This document shows, one piece after another, positions 42,140 through 50,041 of a stretch of 64,000 nt of DNA. Position 1 is the first letter of the stretch. Every line of letters begins with the position of its first letter. The translations under genes and the position numbers were made by a program. The notes beneath the pieces were generated by a model. The model was not told the origin of the DNA. It made no database searches and saw nothing but the letters and a program-made list of their open reading frames with translations. This DNA is from a virus: the IMG/VR virus record IMGVR_UViG_3300011260_000073, positions 719 to 64,718 of that record; one strand, 5' to 3'.

Positions 42140-42457
42140 ATGATAACTAAAACTCAACGTTACTTACTAAGTAAACTACCAACCAAAATACAAAATAAAA
42201 TTACTATTATAACTAATGGTTGCTGGCTATGGTCAGGCGAGCTTAATAGAAACGGATATGGTCGCTGCTGATATAACGGCAAGCGCCATATGGCACATCG
42301 CTTAACATACACATTATTAAAAAGCTGTATAGGCGAAGGCTTATTACTCGACCATAACTGTCGTACCCGTAATTGTTGTAACCCAACACATGCTAGTCCA
42401 GTAACACACCAACATAATACTCACCGAGGCAAAGCGAGGCTATTCAAAAATGCTTAA
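42140..42457 (+). pseudogene. HNH endonuclease interrupted by an in-frame TGA
   Basis: The 105-codon reading shows an HNH_3-type endonuclease: W-L-W-S-G-E-L-N-R-N-G-Y-G-R, then A-H-R-L-T-Y, then L-D-H-N-C-R-T-R-N-C-C-N-P-T-H. Codon 44 (42269-42271) is TGA, where the family often has an aromatic residue (a Trp codon TGG to TGA change would do it). The rest of the frame is intact to a TAA at 42455-42457, overlapping the next gene. A nonsense mutation, TGA read-through or sequencing error are the options. Weak ribosome-binding site GGAAAAG. Confidence 0.65.
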
Positions 42458-42665
42458 TACAATACCCTGTCCCTTCTGCGGCGAAACTGAACATCTAAGA
42501 ATAGATGATGCTTCTGAAAAAGACAGTTGCTGTACTGGTCTTGGTGTAATCTGCGACGCTACCAAAGGCGGCTGTGGTGCCACAGGCGGCTATGCGCCAA
42601 CCAAAGAAGAAGCTGTTACTAAATGGGAAAAAAGGAAGAAAAATGAAACTTATTTACACTCGTAG
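42450..42665 (+). CDS. Lar-like restriction-alleviation zinc-finger protein
   Basis: This 71-residue protein has C-P-F-C-G near the N-terminus, further Cys residues (C-C, C-D, G-G-C-G) and W-E-K-R. That layout matches the Lar-family restriction-alleviation proteins that many phages carry. It may help the phage evade type I restriction. It overlaps the HNH remnant by 8 bases. Confidence 0.65.
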   Translation: MLNTIPCPFCGETEHLRIDDASEKDSCCTGLGVICDATKGGCGATGGYAPTKEEAVTKWEKRKKNETYLHS

Positions 42666-42798
42666 AGGCAAAACCCTCACCAACATCAATACCGGTAAAG
42701 AGCAGGTATTCAAATTCATCAATGAAGCTAAACGTGAAAGCCGCGCCATTCAACAAGCCAATGGCGGTCTTGGACGCGGAGCTATAAAAATACAATGA
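42643..42798 (+). CDS. small basic protein
   Basis: This is a 51-residue protein from ATG 42643, with GGAAGAAAA upstream. It is basic with T-R-R-G-K-T-L-T-N-I-N-T-G-K-E-Q. It overlaps the previous gene in a different frame and the next one by four bases (ATGA). Function is unknown. Confidence 0.55.
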   Translation: MKLIYTRRGKTLTNINTGKEQVFKFINEAKRESRAIQQANGGLGRGAIKIQ

Positions 42799-42971
42799 CT
42801 CTAACTAGAGCTCAACGAGAAGCAGTATGCACACTGTACTACAGAAATAACAACGGTTGCACAACCTACAAAGCTTTTCGTAAGCAAGTACAATTAGGCT
42901 ATGACTGCATAATGATACGTTGGTGTAGCATGTGGGTTGGTATAGAAGCTGACGGATATACACACACTTAA
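42795..42971 (+). CDS. small Trp/Tyr-rich hypothetical protein
   Basis: This 58-residue protein has C-T-L-Y-Y-R-N-N-N-G-C-T-T-Y and C-I-M-I-R-W-C-S-M-W-V-G. Four Cys could make it a metal-binding domain. It starts in an ATGA overlap. Function is unknown. Confidence 0.5.
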   Translation: MTLTRAQREAVCTLYYRNNNGCTTYKAFRKQVQLGYDCIMIRWCSMWVGIEADGYTHT

Positions 42972-42981
42972 AGGAACCATC

Positions 42982-43185
42982 ATGATTGTAACAATGCTTG
43001 ATGGAAGACGGTTTGAGAACCGCCACCCTTATCATTTCTGTACAGGCTATAAAGCAGCATCTATTGAAATGCAACGTGGTGATTTCGAGTCCCTTCGCAA
43101 ATTAGCTTACGAAGACCCAGTAAATTTTAATGCCGTAATGCTACAATTAAATAACAGATTCCAAACTAAAAAATCAGGAGAATAG
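42982..43185 (+). CDS. small hypothetical protein
   Basis: This 67-residue protein has N-R-H-P-Y-H-F-C-T-G-Y-K-A-A-S-I-E-M-Q-R-G. AAGGAAC precedes the ATG. It is probably a small soluble protein. No family is recognised. Confidence 0.55.
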   Translation: MIVTMLDGRRFENRHPYHFCTGYKAASIEMQRGDFESLRKLAYEDPVNFNAVMLQLNNRFQTKKSGE

Positions 43186-43187
43186 TC

Positions 43188-43463
43188 ATGATATTAGCAG
43201 GCTTACTCACCGTGCTTGCCATAGTAGCTGTATTCTTCAAACTCAGCCCTGACACCAAGCAGAAGCTGCTGGGATATGACATTGCACTGGATATCCTGGT
43301 CACGGGATTCCTTGCCTGGCTATTGGCCGGCACCTACTCAGGCATGATGGCCGCTATTGTAGGCGGGCTGGCGTTCAGTATTACATTAATTATCTCAAAG
43401 TTTTTTATGGGATATCAACGATTTAACTGGCGGCAACGTGAATGGATAACTCCTACCTGCTAG
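43188..43463 (+). CDS. membrane protein with three spans
   Basis: This 91-residue protein has hydrophobic spans at about residues 3-20, 35-50 and 52-72, with a positive C-terminus (R-F-N-W-R-Q-R-E-W). CAGGAGAATAG provides a ribosome-binding site. It is a possible second holin-like or envelope protein expressed in the early unit, but the function is unknown. Confidence 0.55.
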   Translation: MILAGLLTVLAIVAVFFKLSPDTKQKLLGYDIALDILVTGFLAWLLAGTYSGMMAAIVGGLAFSITLIISKFFMGYQRFNWRQREWITPTC

Positions 43464-43531
43464 ACAGCCCAATAAATCCGGCGTATCCTAATCGGCCGAA
43501 CTAAAACCAAAAACATGGAGACCGTCTCGAT

Positions 43532-45898
43532 ATGCGCATCACGTTCCTTAGTGCTGGCAACACGCCACTGACAAAAAAATTCGAACGTGGGGCGCAAAAA
43601 CAGCTAATCAAGCATAACTATCCGCACGTTCGTAACTTCTCATCCGAAACCTATGAAATAAAAGACCTCAAGAATTTCACTCTTCTGCTACAGTCAGAAG
43701 CTAATGCAAACCACTGTCTGCTTAAAGGTGAAATCCAGCGCGAACTCATTAACGAATCCCGTGCAGGAAGCACAACCAGTGGAGTATCAACTGAATGGTT
43801 ATGCCTCGATATCGATGGCCTCCCCGGCGTAACTACTGTAGCTGAATTCTTGTGGCTTATGCCTAAAGAGTTCCGTGGGGTGCAACACGTTATTCAATAC
43901 TCAGCAAGTATGGGCGTTGACCCTAAGAAAGGACTCAGCGCACACATATTCTTCCAACTGGATAAACCATATTTTCCAGCGGAACTAAAAGAATGGCTGG
44001 TATACCTTAACCACACTGTCCCAATCCTTGAGTCTAATCTAAACCTCGCACGTAGTAACTGCGTCCTAAAATGGCCACTTGATATATCAGTGGTACAAAA
44101 CGACAAGCTCATCTACATCGCACCACCAGTACTTGGTAAAGGCGTTGTAGATAAACTACGAGGCAAGCGCATAGCGTTTGTCGCTGGCAAAGCCAAACTC
44201 AAACCAAGCATGGCCGGAGCATTACCAGATGCCAACGCAAAGAAAACTAAAGCAAAAATCAATGCTTTACGAGACAAGCTCGACCTTCCTAAGCGAACTC
44301 GTGTGGACGACAAAATGGTCCAAGGTATTATGGTGGCATGCGCACCGGGAACTGCTCGCGTTACTCAGCGACGCGAAGCTGACGACTTCATCTACCTCAA
44401 CATCAATGGTGGCGACTCATTTGGCTACTACCACCCAAAGAATAACTTCGAATTTCTATATAACTTCAAAGGTGAACCGAATTATAGGATTAAAGAGTTC
44501 TTACCTGATTACTATGCAAGCCTTGCGGTTACCCCCAAAGTTATCACCCCCGGCATCGAGTACCTTGCTTTTCTTGACCCTAAAGAAGACCAGTATTATC
44601 GAGGAACTTATGAAGCCGCCTCAGGCTTTTATGACATACATCGAGCAGGCAATGTCACAAAGGTTCAAAGTTTCCTCGGTCAACATGGGCAACCGGTACC
44701 CGAAAACATACCTGAATGGGAAGTTGCTTTCGAGTTTGACAACCCCACCGTAGTAGACAGCAAGCAACAGTTCCTTAATAAATATGCGCCATCCGAACAT
44801 ATGAGCGCTGATAACCTTAAAAGAAAAGTCACTACTATCCCACCAACCATTAAGAAAGTAATCTTACATGCGCTTGGCAATGATAAAGACAGCTATGATT
44901 ATTTCCTTAACTGGCTTGCTGCAATCATTCAACATCGAACAAAGACTGGCACCGCCTGGATTCTCCATGGTACTCAAGGAACCGGTAAAGGACTTTTGTT
45001 TCACAACATTCTCACGCCCCTTGTTGGACGTGACTATGCCTCGAGCACCGGACTCTACGCCTTTGAAAAAGAATTCAATGGCTTCATGGAACAAAGTGTC
45101 TTCCTACTTATCGACGAGGCCGAGATATCCTCCTTGCGTAATCAGGAAGAAGTCATGGCGAAACTTAAGTCCTCTATAACAGAGAACGAGATACCTATTC
45201 GCAAAATGCGTACTGATTATTACAATGCCCGCAACTACACAAACATAATTATCGCTTCAAACAAACATGATGCAGCACAAATTGACGACAATGACCGTCG
45301 CTTTAATGTAGCGCGTCGTCAAGAAAAGAGTTTAAAAATAACTGACAGAGAACTAGATAAAATAAAAGCAGAACTACCTAACTTCGCATCTTACCTACAA
45401 CACTGTAAATGCAATGTTGCACAGGCTCGCAAGCCGCTAATCAATAAAGACCGCGAGATGATGCAAAAGATTACACGAGATTCCAACGAGGCTATTGCTG
45501 ATGCGGTACATAAAGCTGACTTTGACTTCTTTTTTGATTTCAGACCTACCGAGGAAGACCCAGCTACCCTGGCACTATTATCGGGAAGTAGTAGCATGCC
45601 TAGTTATGACGAAGCTATGCTCCAACTCTTCATTCACAACCGCCTTACTCGAGATGCACTTAGAACCTTGTTCTATTACATTAACGCAGTCTCTTTCAAG
45701 ACAGCACATAAAGCAACAAAATTCTTGGCGCATAAAGAACTACCAACAACACGTATCCGCGTTGATGGCAGGATACAACACGGATATGCGCGTGAAGAGA
45801 ACATTAACCCGCTCTCGTACACCAAGGACGCGCAAGCATGGCTGAACAAATTAATGTCCCAGAGCAAAGACAAACCGAAGCTGAGAAGCGTCAAATAA
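43532..45898 (+). CDS. phage primase-helicase (AEP-like primase plus SF3-type helicase)
   Basis: This 788-residue protein has an N-terminal half fitting an archaeo-eukaryotic-type primase region, with the acidic strand W-L-C-L-D-I-D-G-L-P-G and Y-S-A-S-M-G-V-D-P-K-K-G. The C-terminal D5/VapE-like helicase (PF19263 type) has Walker A G-T-Q-G-T-G-K-G at about residues 480-487, Walker B F-L-L-I-D-E-A-E at about 525-531 and the sensor strand I-I-I-A-S-N-K-H-D. It would prime and unwind DNA at the fork. It starts after a clear gap, so a promoter may lie upstream. It partners with the family-A polymerase further on. Confidence 0.85.
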   Translation: MRITFLSAGNTPLTKKFERGAQKQLIKHNYPHVRNFSSETYEIKDLKNFTLLLQSEANANHCLLKGEIQRELINESRAGSTTSGVSTEWLCLDIDGLPGVTTVAEFLWLMPKEFRGVQHVIQYSASMGVDPKKGLSAHIFFQLDKPYFPAELKEWLVYLNHTVPILESNLNLARSNCVLKWPLDISVVQNDKLIYIAPPVLGKGVVDKLRGKRIAFVAGKAKLKPSMAGALPDANAKKTKAKINALRDKLDLPKRTRVDDKMVQGIMVACAPGTARVTQRREADDFIYLNINGGDSFGYYHPKNNFEFLYNFKGEPNYRIKEFLPDYYASLAVTPKVITPGIEYLAFLDPKEDQYYRGTYEAASGFYDIHRAGNVTKVQSFLGQHGQPVPENIPEWEVAFEFDNPTVVDSKQQFLNKYAPSEHMSADNLKRKVTTIPPTIKKVILHALGNDKDSYDYFLNWLAAIIQHRTKTGTAWILHGTQGTGKGLLFHNILTPLVGRDYASSTGLYAFEKEFNGFMEQSVFLLIDEAEISSLRNQEEVMAKLKSSITENEIPIRKMRTDYYNARNYTNIIIASNKHDAAQIDDNDRRFNVARRQEKSLKITDRELDKIKAELPNFASYLQHCKCNVAQARKPLINKDREMMQKITRDSNEAIADAVHKADFDFFFDFRPTEEDPATLALLSGSSSMPSYDEAMLQLFIHNRLTRDALRTLFYYINAVSFKTAHKATKFLAHKELPTTRIRVDGRIQHGYAREENINPLSYTKDAQAWLNKLMSQSKDKPKLRSVK

Positions 45899-46140
45899 AT
45901 GCAATACTGGTTGCAGCTAAACTACAAGGATTTATTTTTCCGAATATTCATTATTTAGGATTATACAAAGGGTATTTATTAATAGGCGTAAAGAAAAAGA
46001 ACTACTACTATATTTATAAAGACGGAAAGTCTGATGCTCGAAAAATGCCTTCTACAATATCAGACCCTATAGATGTATTAAAAAGAGCTGTAGATAACGA
46101 TGCGTTTATTTGGGATAAAACGCAAGCAGTTCCACAATGA
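45838..46140 (+). CDS. small paralogue 1 of the YKGYL family
   Basis: This 100-residue protein starts inside the 3' end of the primase-helicase gene (61-base overlap). The core L-Y-K-G-Y-L-L-I-G-V then Y-Y-I-Y-K-D-G-K-S-D recurs in the next gene, and the end D-A-F-I-W-D is repeated as I-I-W-D in the 91-residue protein. The first 20 residues are polar. Function is unknown. The family is a tandem array. Confidence 0.65.
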   Translation: MAEQINVPEQRQTEAEKRQINAILVAAKLQGFIFPNIHYLGLYKGYLLIGVKKKNYYYIYKDGKSDARKMPSTISDPIDVLKRAVDNDAFIWDKTQAVPQ

Positions 46141-46391
46141 CTCCACAAATAAATGCTACTTTAGTTTCAGCCGCGCTACAGGATATTGTATTCCCAGATA
46201 TATTTCATGCAGAAATATACAAAGGATATTTAATAGTCGGCTGCATTAAAGACCACTATTATATTTACAAGAATGGAAAAACTGATAAACGCCGTTGGCG
46301 GCATTCAAATAACGACTCTCTTAGTATTTTACGTAATCTTATAGACGTAGATATTGTTCGCTGGGACCCTTATTATTCACCACCACTATGA
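46137..46391 (+). CDS. small paralogue 2 of the YKGYL family
   Basis: This 84-residue protein has the closest match to paralogue 1: I-N-A-T-L-V-S-A-A-L-Q, then I-Y-K-G-Y-L-I-V-G, then Y-Y-I-Y-K-N-G-K-T-D, ending V-R-W-D. It starts in an ATGA overlap with paralogue 1. A probable duplicate. Confidence 0.65.
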   Translation: MTPQINATLVSAALQDIVFPDIFHAEIYKGYLIVGCIKDHYYIYKNGKTDKRRWRHSNNDSLSILRNLIDVDIVRWDPYYSPPL

Positions 46392-46615
46392 CACCTTACT
46401 TACATCCACGCGACTTACTGCTTATCAAGCTTAACCTATCTGGGATGCTCGATAGCCCTGTAGACAAAAGCAAAGGCTTTAGCGAAGGCACCGGCTTTTT
46501 ATTATTTGCTACTCAAAATAAATGGTATAAATATAGTAAGAATCTCGATAAAGTAGCTACTTGGAGAATAGCTACTTTTAAAGACCTCGATGGATTTTAC
46601 CTACATGTTATGTGA
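46388..46615 (+). CDS. small paralogue 3, diverged
   Basis: This 75-residue protein has L-L-L-I-K-L-N-L-S-G-M and then F-L-L-F-A-T-Q-N-K-W-Y-K-Y-S, with the same length and beta-strand layout as paralogues 1 and 2. It overlaps the previous gene by four bases (ATGA) and the following one in a different frame. Confidence 0.55.
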   Translation: MTPYLHPRDLLLIKLNLSGMLDSPVDKSKGFSEGTGFLLFATQNKWYKYSKNLDKVATWRIATFKDLDGFYLHVM

Positions 46616-46877
46616 CCTACCAAAAGCAATTATAACCAAACTAGCTATCAAGAAGCTGCAGGGGGATAAATTTAAAGGCATAATCCACACCAGTAAATAT
46701 GAGGAGTACTGGTTTATCATAACTGAAGGCATTGGAAAGAACTTTATCTCTGATGGTACCAATCTTGATTATAGGTACCCCCCACTTCATAATAGTAAAC
46801 ACTCTATAGAACCTCAAATAAAAGCACTAGAAGACGTAGTTAATAACCACAAAATAATATGGGATGACCCGACATGA
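46605..46877 (+). CDS. small paralogue 4, diverged
   Basis: This 90-residue protein has I-I-T-K-L-A-I-K-K-L-Q-G, Y-E-E-Y-W-F-I-I-T-E-G-I-G-K and the ending H-K-I-I-W-D, related to the D-A-F-I-W-D ending of paralogue 1. The start could be ATG 46605 or 46590. It overlaps the end of paralogue 3. Confidence 0.55.
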   Translation: MLCDLPKAIITKLAIKKLQGDKFKGIIHTSKYEEYWFIITEGIGKNFISDGTNLDYRYPPLHNSKHSIEPQIKALEDVVNNHKIIWDDPT

Positions 46878-47065
46878 TTTACTTTTTATGGTTTGCGCTT
46901 TATATTCTCATCGGTACTGAAATACTTATCTGCTTAGACAGATATGAACCCCCTGAGTATAAATCACTAATATTCGAATTAATCATATTCATTATAGCCT
47001 GGCTCCCGCTTCTGATTGTATTCATAGCTCTTGAGGCGAAACGACATGTCCAAAAGAGAAGTTAA
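46874..47065 (+). CDS. small membrane protein
   Basis: This 63-residue protein has two hydrophobic segments, residues 2-20 (I-Y-F-L-W-F-A-L-Y-I-L-I-G-T-E-I-L-I-C-L) and 33-53, separated by Y-E-P-P-E-Y-K. It overlaps both neighbours. Topology suggests a two-pass inner-membrane protein. Confidence 0.6.
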   Translation: MIYFLWFALYILIGTEILICLDRYEPPEYKSLIFELIIFIIAWLPLLIVFIALEAKRHVQKRS

Positions 47066-47414
47066 TTGCGATTATTGCGGCAAACCAGCTATTCTTATAG
47101 ACAGTAAAGAAATCTACGGTAAAAGCTACGGCATGGTATGGAGCTGCAAACCTTGCGGTGCTCATGTGGGAACACATAAAAACAGCGAAGATTATAAGCC
47201 ACTAGGGCGCTTAGCTAATAGCCACCTACGCCGTTTAAAAAGCGCCGCACATAAAGCCTTCGACCTATTATGGAAATATGGTGAGCTATCTCGTACAGAA
47301 GCTTATGACTGGCTAGCTACTAAATTAAACATACCACTAAAGGAATGCCATATAGGTATGTTCGGACCAAAAGAATGCAAACAAGTGGTAATCCTTTGTG
47401 AAAAATTCACGTAA
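47046..47414 (+). CDS. DUF3268-type zinc-finger domain protein
   Basis: This is a 122-residue protein from ATG 47046, where GAGGCGAAACG is upstream. It has C-D-Y-C-G and later C-K-P-C-G-A-H-V-G-T-H-K, then P-L-G-R-L-A-N, then A-Y-D-W-L-A-T-K-L-N-I. This matches my memory of the DUF3268 zinc-finger family of phages and bacteria. It probably binds nucleic acid, and its function in phage is unclear. Confidence 0.75.
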   Translation: MSKREVNCDYCGKPAILIDSKEIYGKSYGMVWSCKPCGAHVGTHKNSEDYKPLGRLANSHLRRLKSAAHKAFDLLWKYGELSRTEAYDWLATKLNIPLKECHIGMFGPKECKQVVILCEKFT

Positions 47415-47577
47415 CAGAAACTGTCCTTGCGGCAGCAACCGTAAATATAAGCGCTGCTGCGAACCGAAAGAGAAAGAAGCTGCTAAGCGAACACGCATGA
47501 AGCTGATTGGTAAGAAAGTAAGAAGCGCCATATGGCAAAGATTTTGGACTAAAATATTTGGAATATTTACTCGATGA
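47398..47577 (+). CDS. small SEC-C motif protein (GTG start)
   Basis: This 59-residue protein is read in a second frame that overlaps the end of the DUF3268 gene by 17 bases. It has the SEC-C signature C-P-C-G-S-N-R-K-Y-K-R-C-C, followed by a Lys/Arg-rich tail. SEC-C motifs bind zinc and occur at the C-terminus of SecA and in small nucleic-acid-associated proteins. The start GTG 47398 is the only reasonable one in frame. Confidence 0.55.
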   Translation: MKNSRNRNCPCGSNRKYKRCCEPKEKEAAKRTRMKLIGKKVRSAIWQRFWTKIFGIFTR

Positions 47578-47720
47578 CAGAAATATTCAGTAATGTAATT
47601 ATTCCCTTTGCAATACTCGACTTACTTGCCTTCAACGTCACTGCTTTAATATGGCTATATACGGATATAAGGAAACATAAAGCTAAAGCTGTTTATAAAA
47701 AATTAATAACTGGAGTTTGA
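47574..47720 (+). CDS. small membrane protein
   Basis: This 48-residue protein starts in an ATGA overlap with the SEC-C gene. It has one strong hydrophobic span (V-I-I-P-F-A-I-L-D-L-L-A-F-N-V-T-A-L-I-W-L) and a basic tail. Function is unknown. Confidence 0.5.
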   Translation: MTEIFSNVIIPFAILDLLAFNVTALIWLYTDIRKHKAKAVYKKLITGV

Positions 47721-47723
47721 ACT

Positions 47724-47912
47724 ATGCACCCAGCCAAATTTATATTAATCCTGTGTGCTATGCTCATAAGCTCTGTTCTTATAGACCGTGGCATGCAATA
47801 TATAGCTCTTGACTGGGGGAAGTACCGCCCTAATAAAACTACAGAATGCGCTGCTTTTTATTATGACCATGTGTACACAATTAAGCGCTACCTGATTAAG
47901 GAGGAAGGATGA
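47724..47912 (+). CDS. small membrane or secreted protein
   Basis: This 62-residue protein has a hydrophobic N-terminal segment (F-I-L-I-L-C-A-M-L-I-S-S-V-L-I) that may be a signal anchor. The rest is polar. It starts 3 bases after the upstream stop. Function is unknown. Confidence 0.5.
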   Translation: MHPAKFILILCAMLISSVLIDRGMQYIALDWGKYRPNKTTECAAFYYDHVYTIKRYLIKEEG

Positions 47913-48133
47913 GTGACCCTAAATACGAAGCCGGACGTAATAATGAAGGGTTTGATTGCGTTATTGGGAAAGGTAATGGGCTTGGTTACTATGCCCATAC
48001 ACTAAACGAAGGCTTAACTTGTCGTGACAAAGAAGAATCCACACGAGCTGCTAAAATAGCAAACATAGCTTACGCTACTGGGTATGAACAAGCACAGTAT
48101 GATATTCGAAAGTCTATGGGACTTGATAAGTAG
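47909..48133 (+). CDS. small hypothetical protein
   Basis: This 74-residue protein has R-N-N-E-G-F-D-C-V-I-G-K-G-N-G-L-G-Y-Y and A-Y-A-T-G-Y-E-Q-A-Q-Y-D-I. AAGGAGGAAGG lies just before the ATG, a strong ribosome-binding site. Function is unknown. Confidence 0.6.
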   Translation: MSDPKYEAGRNNEGFDCVIGKGNGLGYYAHTLNEGLTCRDKEESTRAAKIANIAYATGYEQAQYDIRKSMGLDK

Positions 48134-48321
48134 TGCCCTACCCCGACGGCACTCCCGGCTGGTTCACCCGTGACGATGAAAGAGATAAATGCTTTGGATG
48201 GCTGAAGAATGGAGTATGTTTATTGCTCAGATTCAGCGACCCTAAGCTCACGCACTACTCAGGAAAATTTACTCACTTTGAGCCATTGCTTGAACCAATA
48301 CTGCCTTACAAGGAAAACTAA
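48133..48321 (+). CDS. small hypothetical protein, GTG start
   Basis: This 62-residue protein begins at GTG 48133, sharing one base with the upstream stop. It contains W-F-T-R-D-D-E-R-D-K-C-F-G-W-L-K-N-G-V-C-L-L-L-R-F. It may be a small beta-rich protein. No family is recognised. Confidence 0.5.
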   Translation: MPYPDGTPGWFTRDDERDKCFGWLKNGVCLLLRFSDPKLTHYSGKFTHFEPLLEPILPYKEN

Positions 48322-48518
48322 TGAGTGCAACTAATGATTTATATGATGAGTTAGAGGCTAAGTATTTTACAGTAAAACAACAGCTAACCGAAACCAAACA
48401 AGCTTTAGCCGCTCTAGTCGAAGCTAAAGACCATAAAGATTTATATGGCAAAACTACTATATATCTAACAATGAAAGACCAAGCTTGGGAAAAAGCAAGA
48501 AAGCTACTTAGTAAATGA
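48321..48518 (+). CDS. small coiled-coil protein
   Basis: This 65-residue protein is helical (L-E-A-K-Y-F-T-V-K-Q-Q-L-T-E-T-K-Q-A-L-A). It is coupled with both neighbours by one- and four-base overlaps. Function is unknown. Confidence 0.55.
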   Translation: MSATNDLYDELEAKYFTVKQQLTETKQALAALVEAKDHKDLYGKTTIYLTMKDQAWEKARKLLSK

Positions 48519-48700
48519 AAGCCCCACAACTCCCTACCTACGAACAAGCCCTTGCATGGGTTGAAGAAGAATATCGTAAATCCCTCAGTACTAACCGCAC
48601 ATCCAAAGAGTTACTTGTTGCCCAAGCACTTATAGTAAAAATACACGAGCTACAAACCAAGCTGCAAAAGCCAGTTGACAGCATAATTGAAGTCAAGTAA
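48515..48700 (+). CDS. small helical protein
   Basis: This 61-residue protein has Y-E-Q-A-L-A-W-V-E-E-E-Y-R-K-S-L and a C-terminal helix with coiled-coil character. It starts in an ATGA overlap. Function is unknown. Confidence 0.5.
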   Translation: MKAPQLPTYEQALAWVEEEYRKSLSTNRTSKELLVAQALIVKIHELQTKLQKPVDSIIEVK

Positions 48701-48709
48701 GGTCGAACA

Positions 48710-49438
48710 ATGAAAAAAATAGCAAAAACAATCTCCGCCTGGTCATTCTCAGCCCTTTCCGTATTCGAGCAATGTAAGTTTCGCTCTAAACTCGCTCGTA
48801 TCGATAAGATACCAGAACCAGACCGTGGTGAACCACCTGCTAGATACGGTGGTGAGTGGCCTAACGACCGTGGCAACCGTGTACATGATGAATGCGAAAA
48901 TTATGTACGTGACAAAGGCAATTTCCCTAAAGAAGCCGGCAAGTTCAGCTTGGAACTTGACCGTGTAAGAGAGCTTTTCAGACGCGGCATGGTAGTGATG
49001 GAAGACATGTGGTGCTTCGATGTTAACTGGTGTGTCGTAGCTAGTGACGACTACGCCAACATCTGGACTCGAATCAAACTCGACGTTGCTGTATTCATGA
49101 CTGACGAATACGCAGTCGCTATTGACTACAAAACAGGTAAGCGCTTCGGCAACGAAGTAAAACATGCTGAACAAGTAACTCTCTATGCACTGGCTATGTT
49201 CCTCAGATATCCCAAACTTCAAAAGGTCACGGCTGAGCTTTGGTACCTTGACCAGGATGAACTATCCTCTTTAACCTTCACACGTAAACAAGCGTTACGC
49301 TTCTTCAAAGGCTTCAACACTCGGGGCTTAGCAATGACCACATGTGTAGCCTTCCCTCCTAACGCTAACTCATACTCTTGTAAATGGTGTCCATACGGCC
49401 CTGCTAATTCAGGTGACTGTAAAGTAGGCGTTCAATGA
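48710..49438 (+). CDS. PDDEXK-family nuclease (RecB/Cas4-like)
   Basis: This 242-residue protein has a beginning I-S-A-W-S-F-S-A-L-S-V-F-E-Q-C that is typical of RecB-like nucleases. The active-site strand is I-D-Y-K-T-G-K at about residues 138-144, preceded by an acidic strand (I-K-L-D-V-A-V-F). The C-terminus has four Cys-like residues (C-K-W-C-P, then C-K-V) that could hold an iron-sulphur or zinc site, as in Cas4. It is probably involved in recombination, repair or packaging. Confidence 0.8.
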   Translation: MKKIAKTISAWSFSALSVFEQCKFRSKLARIDKIPEPDRGEPPARYGGEWPNDRGNRVHDECENYVRDKGNFPKEAGKFSLELDRVRELFRRGMVVMEDMWCFDVNWCVVASDDYANIWTRIKLDVAVFMTDEYAVAIDYKTGKRFGNEVKHAEQVTLYALAMFLRYPKLQKVTAELWYLDQDELSSLTFTRKQALRFFKGFNTRGLAMTTCVAFPPNANSYSCKWCPYGPANSGDCKVGVQ

Positions 49439-49689
49439 AATTAGGCCCTATCCCTAAATGTCGAATGAATACTGCTAAAATAAACGACTTGCCTATTAAT
49501 GATATAGAGCACACAAAAGGCAGTACTCGTTATGGGTTAGAACTACTCGGGGTAAACGAATCATTAGTTGTATTCATGACTACCCATCCAAAGATATATG
49601 GCTCTATAAAAAACTATGAAGCCAAGCACGATGCCCGTTTTGTATTTGACAAAATAAATAAGGGCTACAGGATATGGCGAACTGTATAA
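49435..49689 (+). CDS. small hypothetical protein
   Basis: This 84-residue protein has D-I-E-H-T-K-G-S-T-R-Y-G-L-E-L-L and K-N-Y-E-A-K-H-D-A-R-F. It overlaps the nuclease gene by four bases (ATGA) and the following zinc-ribbon gene by 16. Function is unknown. Confidence 0.5.
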   Translation: MKLGPIPKCRMNTAKINDLPINDIEHTKGSTRYGLELLGVNESLVVFMTTHPKIYGSIKNYEAKHDARFVFDKINKGYRIWRTV

Positions 49690-49859
49690 AACATAAAAAA
49701 CATAAATGGAAGTTTGAACAAGTAGCTGACTATACAGATGATGCTGCTTGGTTCGAATGTACTCGTTGTGGGAATGTTGACCTTCTACCTTTCAAACAAG
49801 ACTCTGAAAAACGTAATATGAGACGTAGTGAGCGAATGATTAAAGCATTAAGCGAATGA
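49674..49859 (+). CDS. zinc-ribbon protein, array member 1
   Basis: This 61-residue protein has H-K-W-K-F and then W-F-E-C-T-R-C-G-N-V-D, one C-x-x-C knuckle that would pair with the upstream C/H. It is the first of four tandem, coupled genes of the same form. Basic residues dominate the end. Confidence 0.6.
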   Translation: MANCIKHKKHKWKFEQVADYTDDAAWFECTRCGNVDLLPFKQDSEKRNMRRSERMIKALSE

Positions 49860-50041
49860 ACTTTCCTAAATGTACTGATACAAAAGCTTTTAGAGGAAAC
49901 CATTTATGGACACTTATAGGAGCTGTAGGCAGTTCACATATAACTAAAATGAAATGCTTATATTGTGATGCAATAATTTTTAGAGAACATGGGGAACGAA
50001 TCTCTAAAGAAGAAGCTGCTCTTAAAGTATTAGTATCATGA
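49856..50041 (+). CDS. zinc-ribbon protein, array member 2
   Basis: This 61-residue protein has H-L-W-T-L-I-G, then S-S-H-I-T-K-M-K-C-L-Y-C-D-A-I-I-F-R-E, and ends in a helical segment. The same spacing appears in members 1, 3 and 4. Start and stop overlap the neighbours by four bases. Confidence 0.6.
   Translation: MNFPKCTDTKAFRGNHLWTLIGAVGSSHITKMKCLYCDAIIFREHGERISKEEAALKVLVS

Noticed and set aside
42140-42457. Alternative genetic code with TGA read as Trp
   Set aside because: TGA is used as the normal stop of many other genes in the window, so reassignment is unlikely.
41880-42460. Group I intron around the HNH gene
   Set aside because: No recognisable P/Q/R/S core motifs and no interrupted host gene on the two sides.
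43442-43504. 20-codon frame between the membrane protein and primase genes
   Set aside because: Too short and without a ribosome-binding site; overlaps the end of the previous gene.
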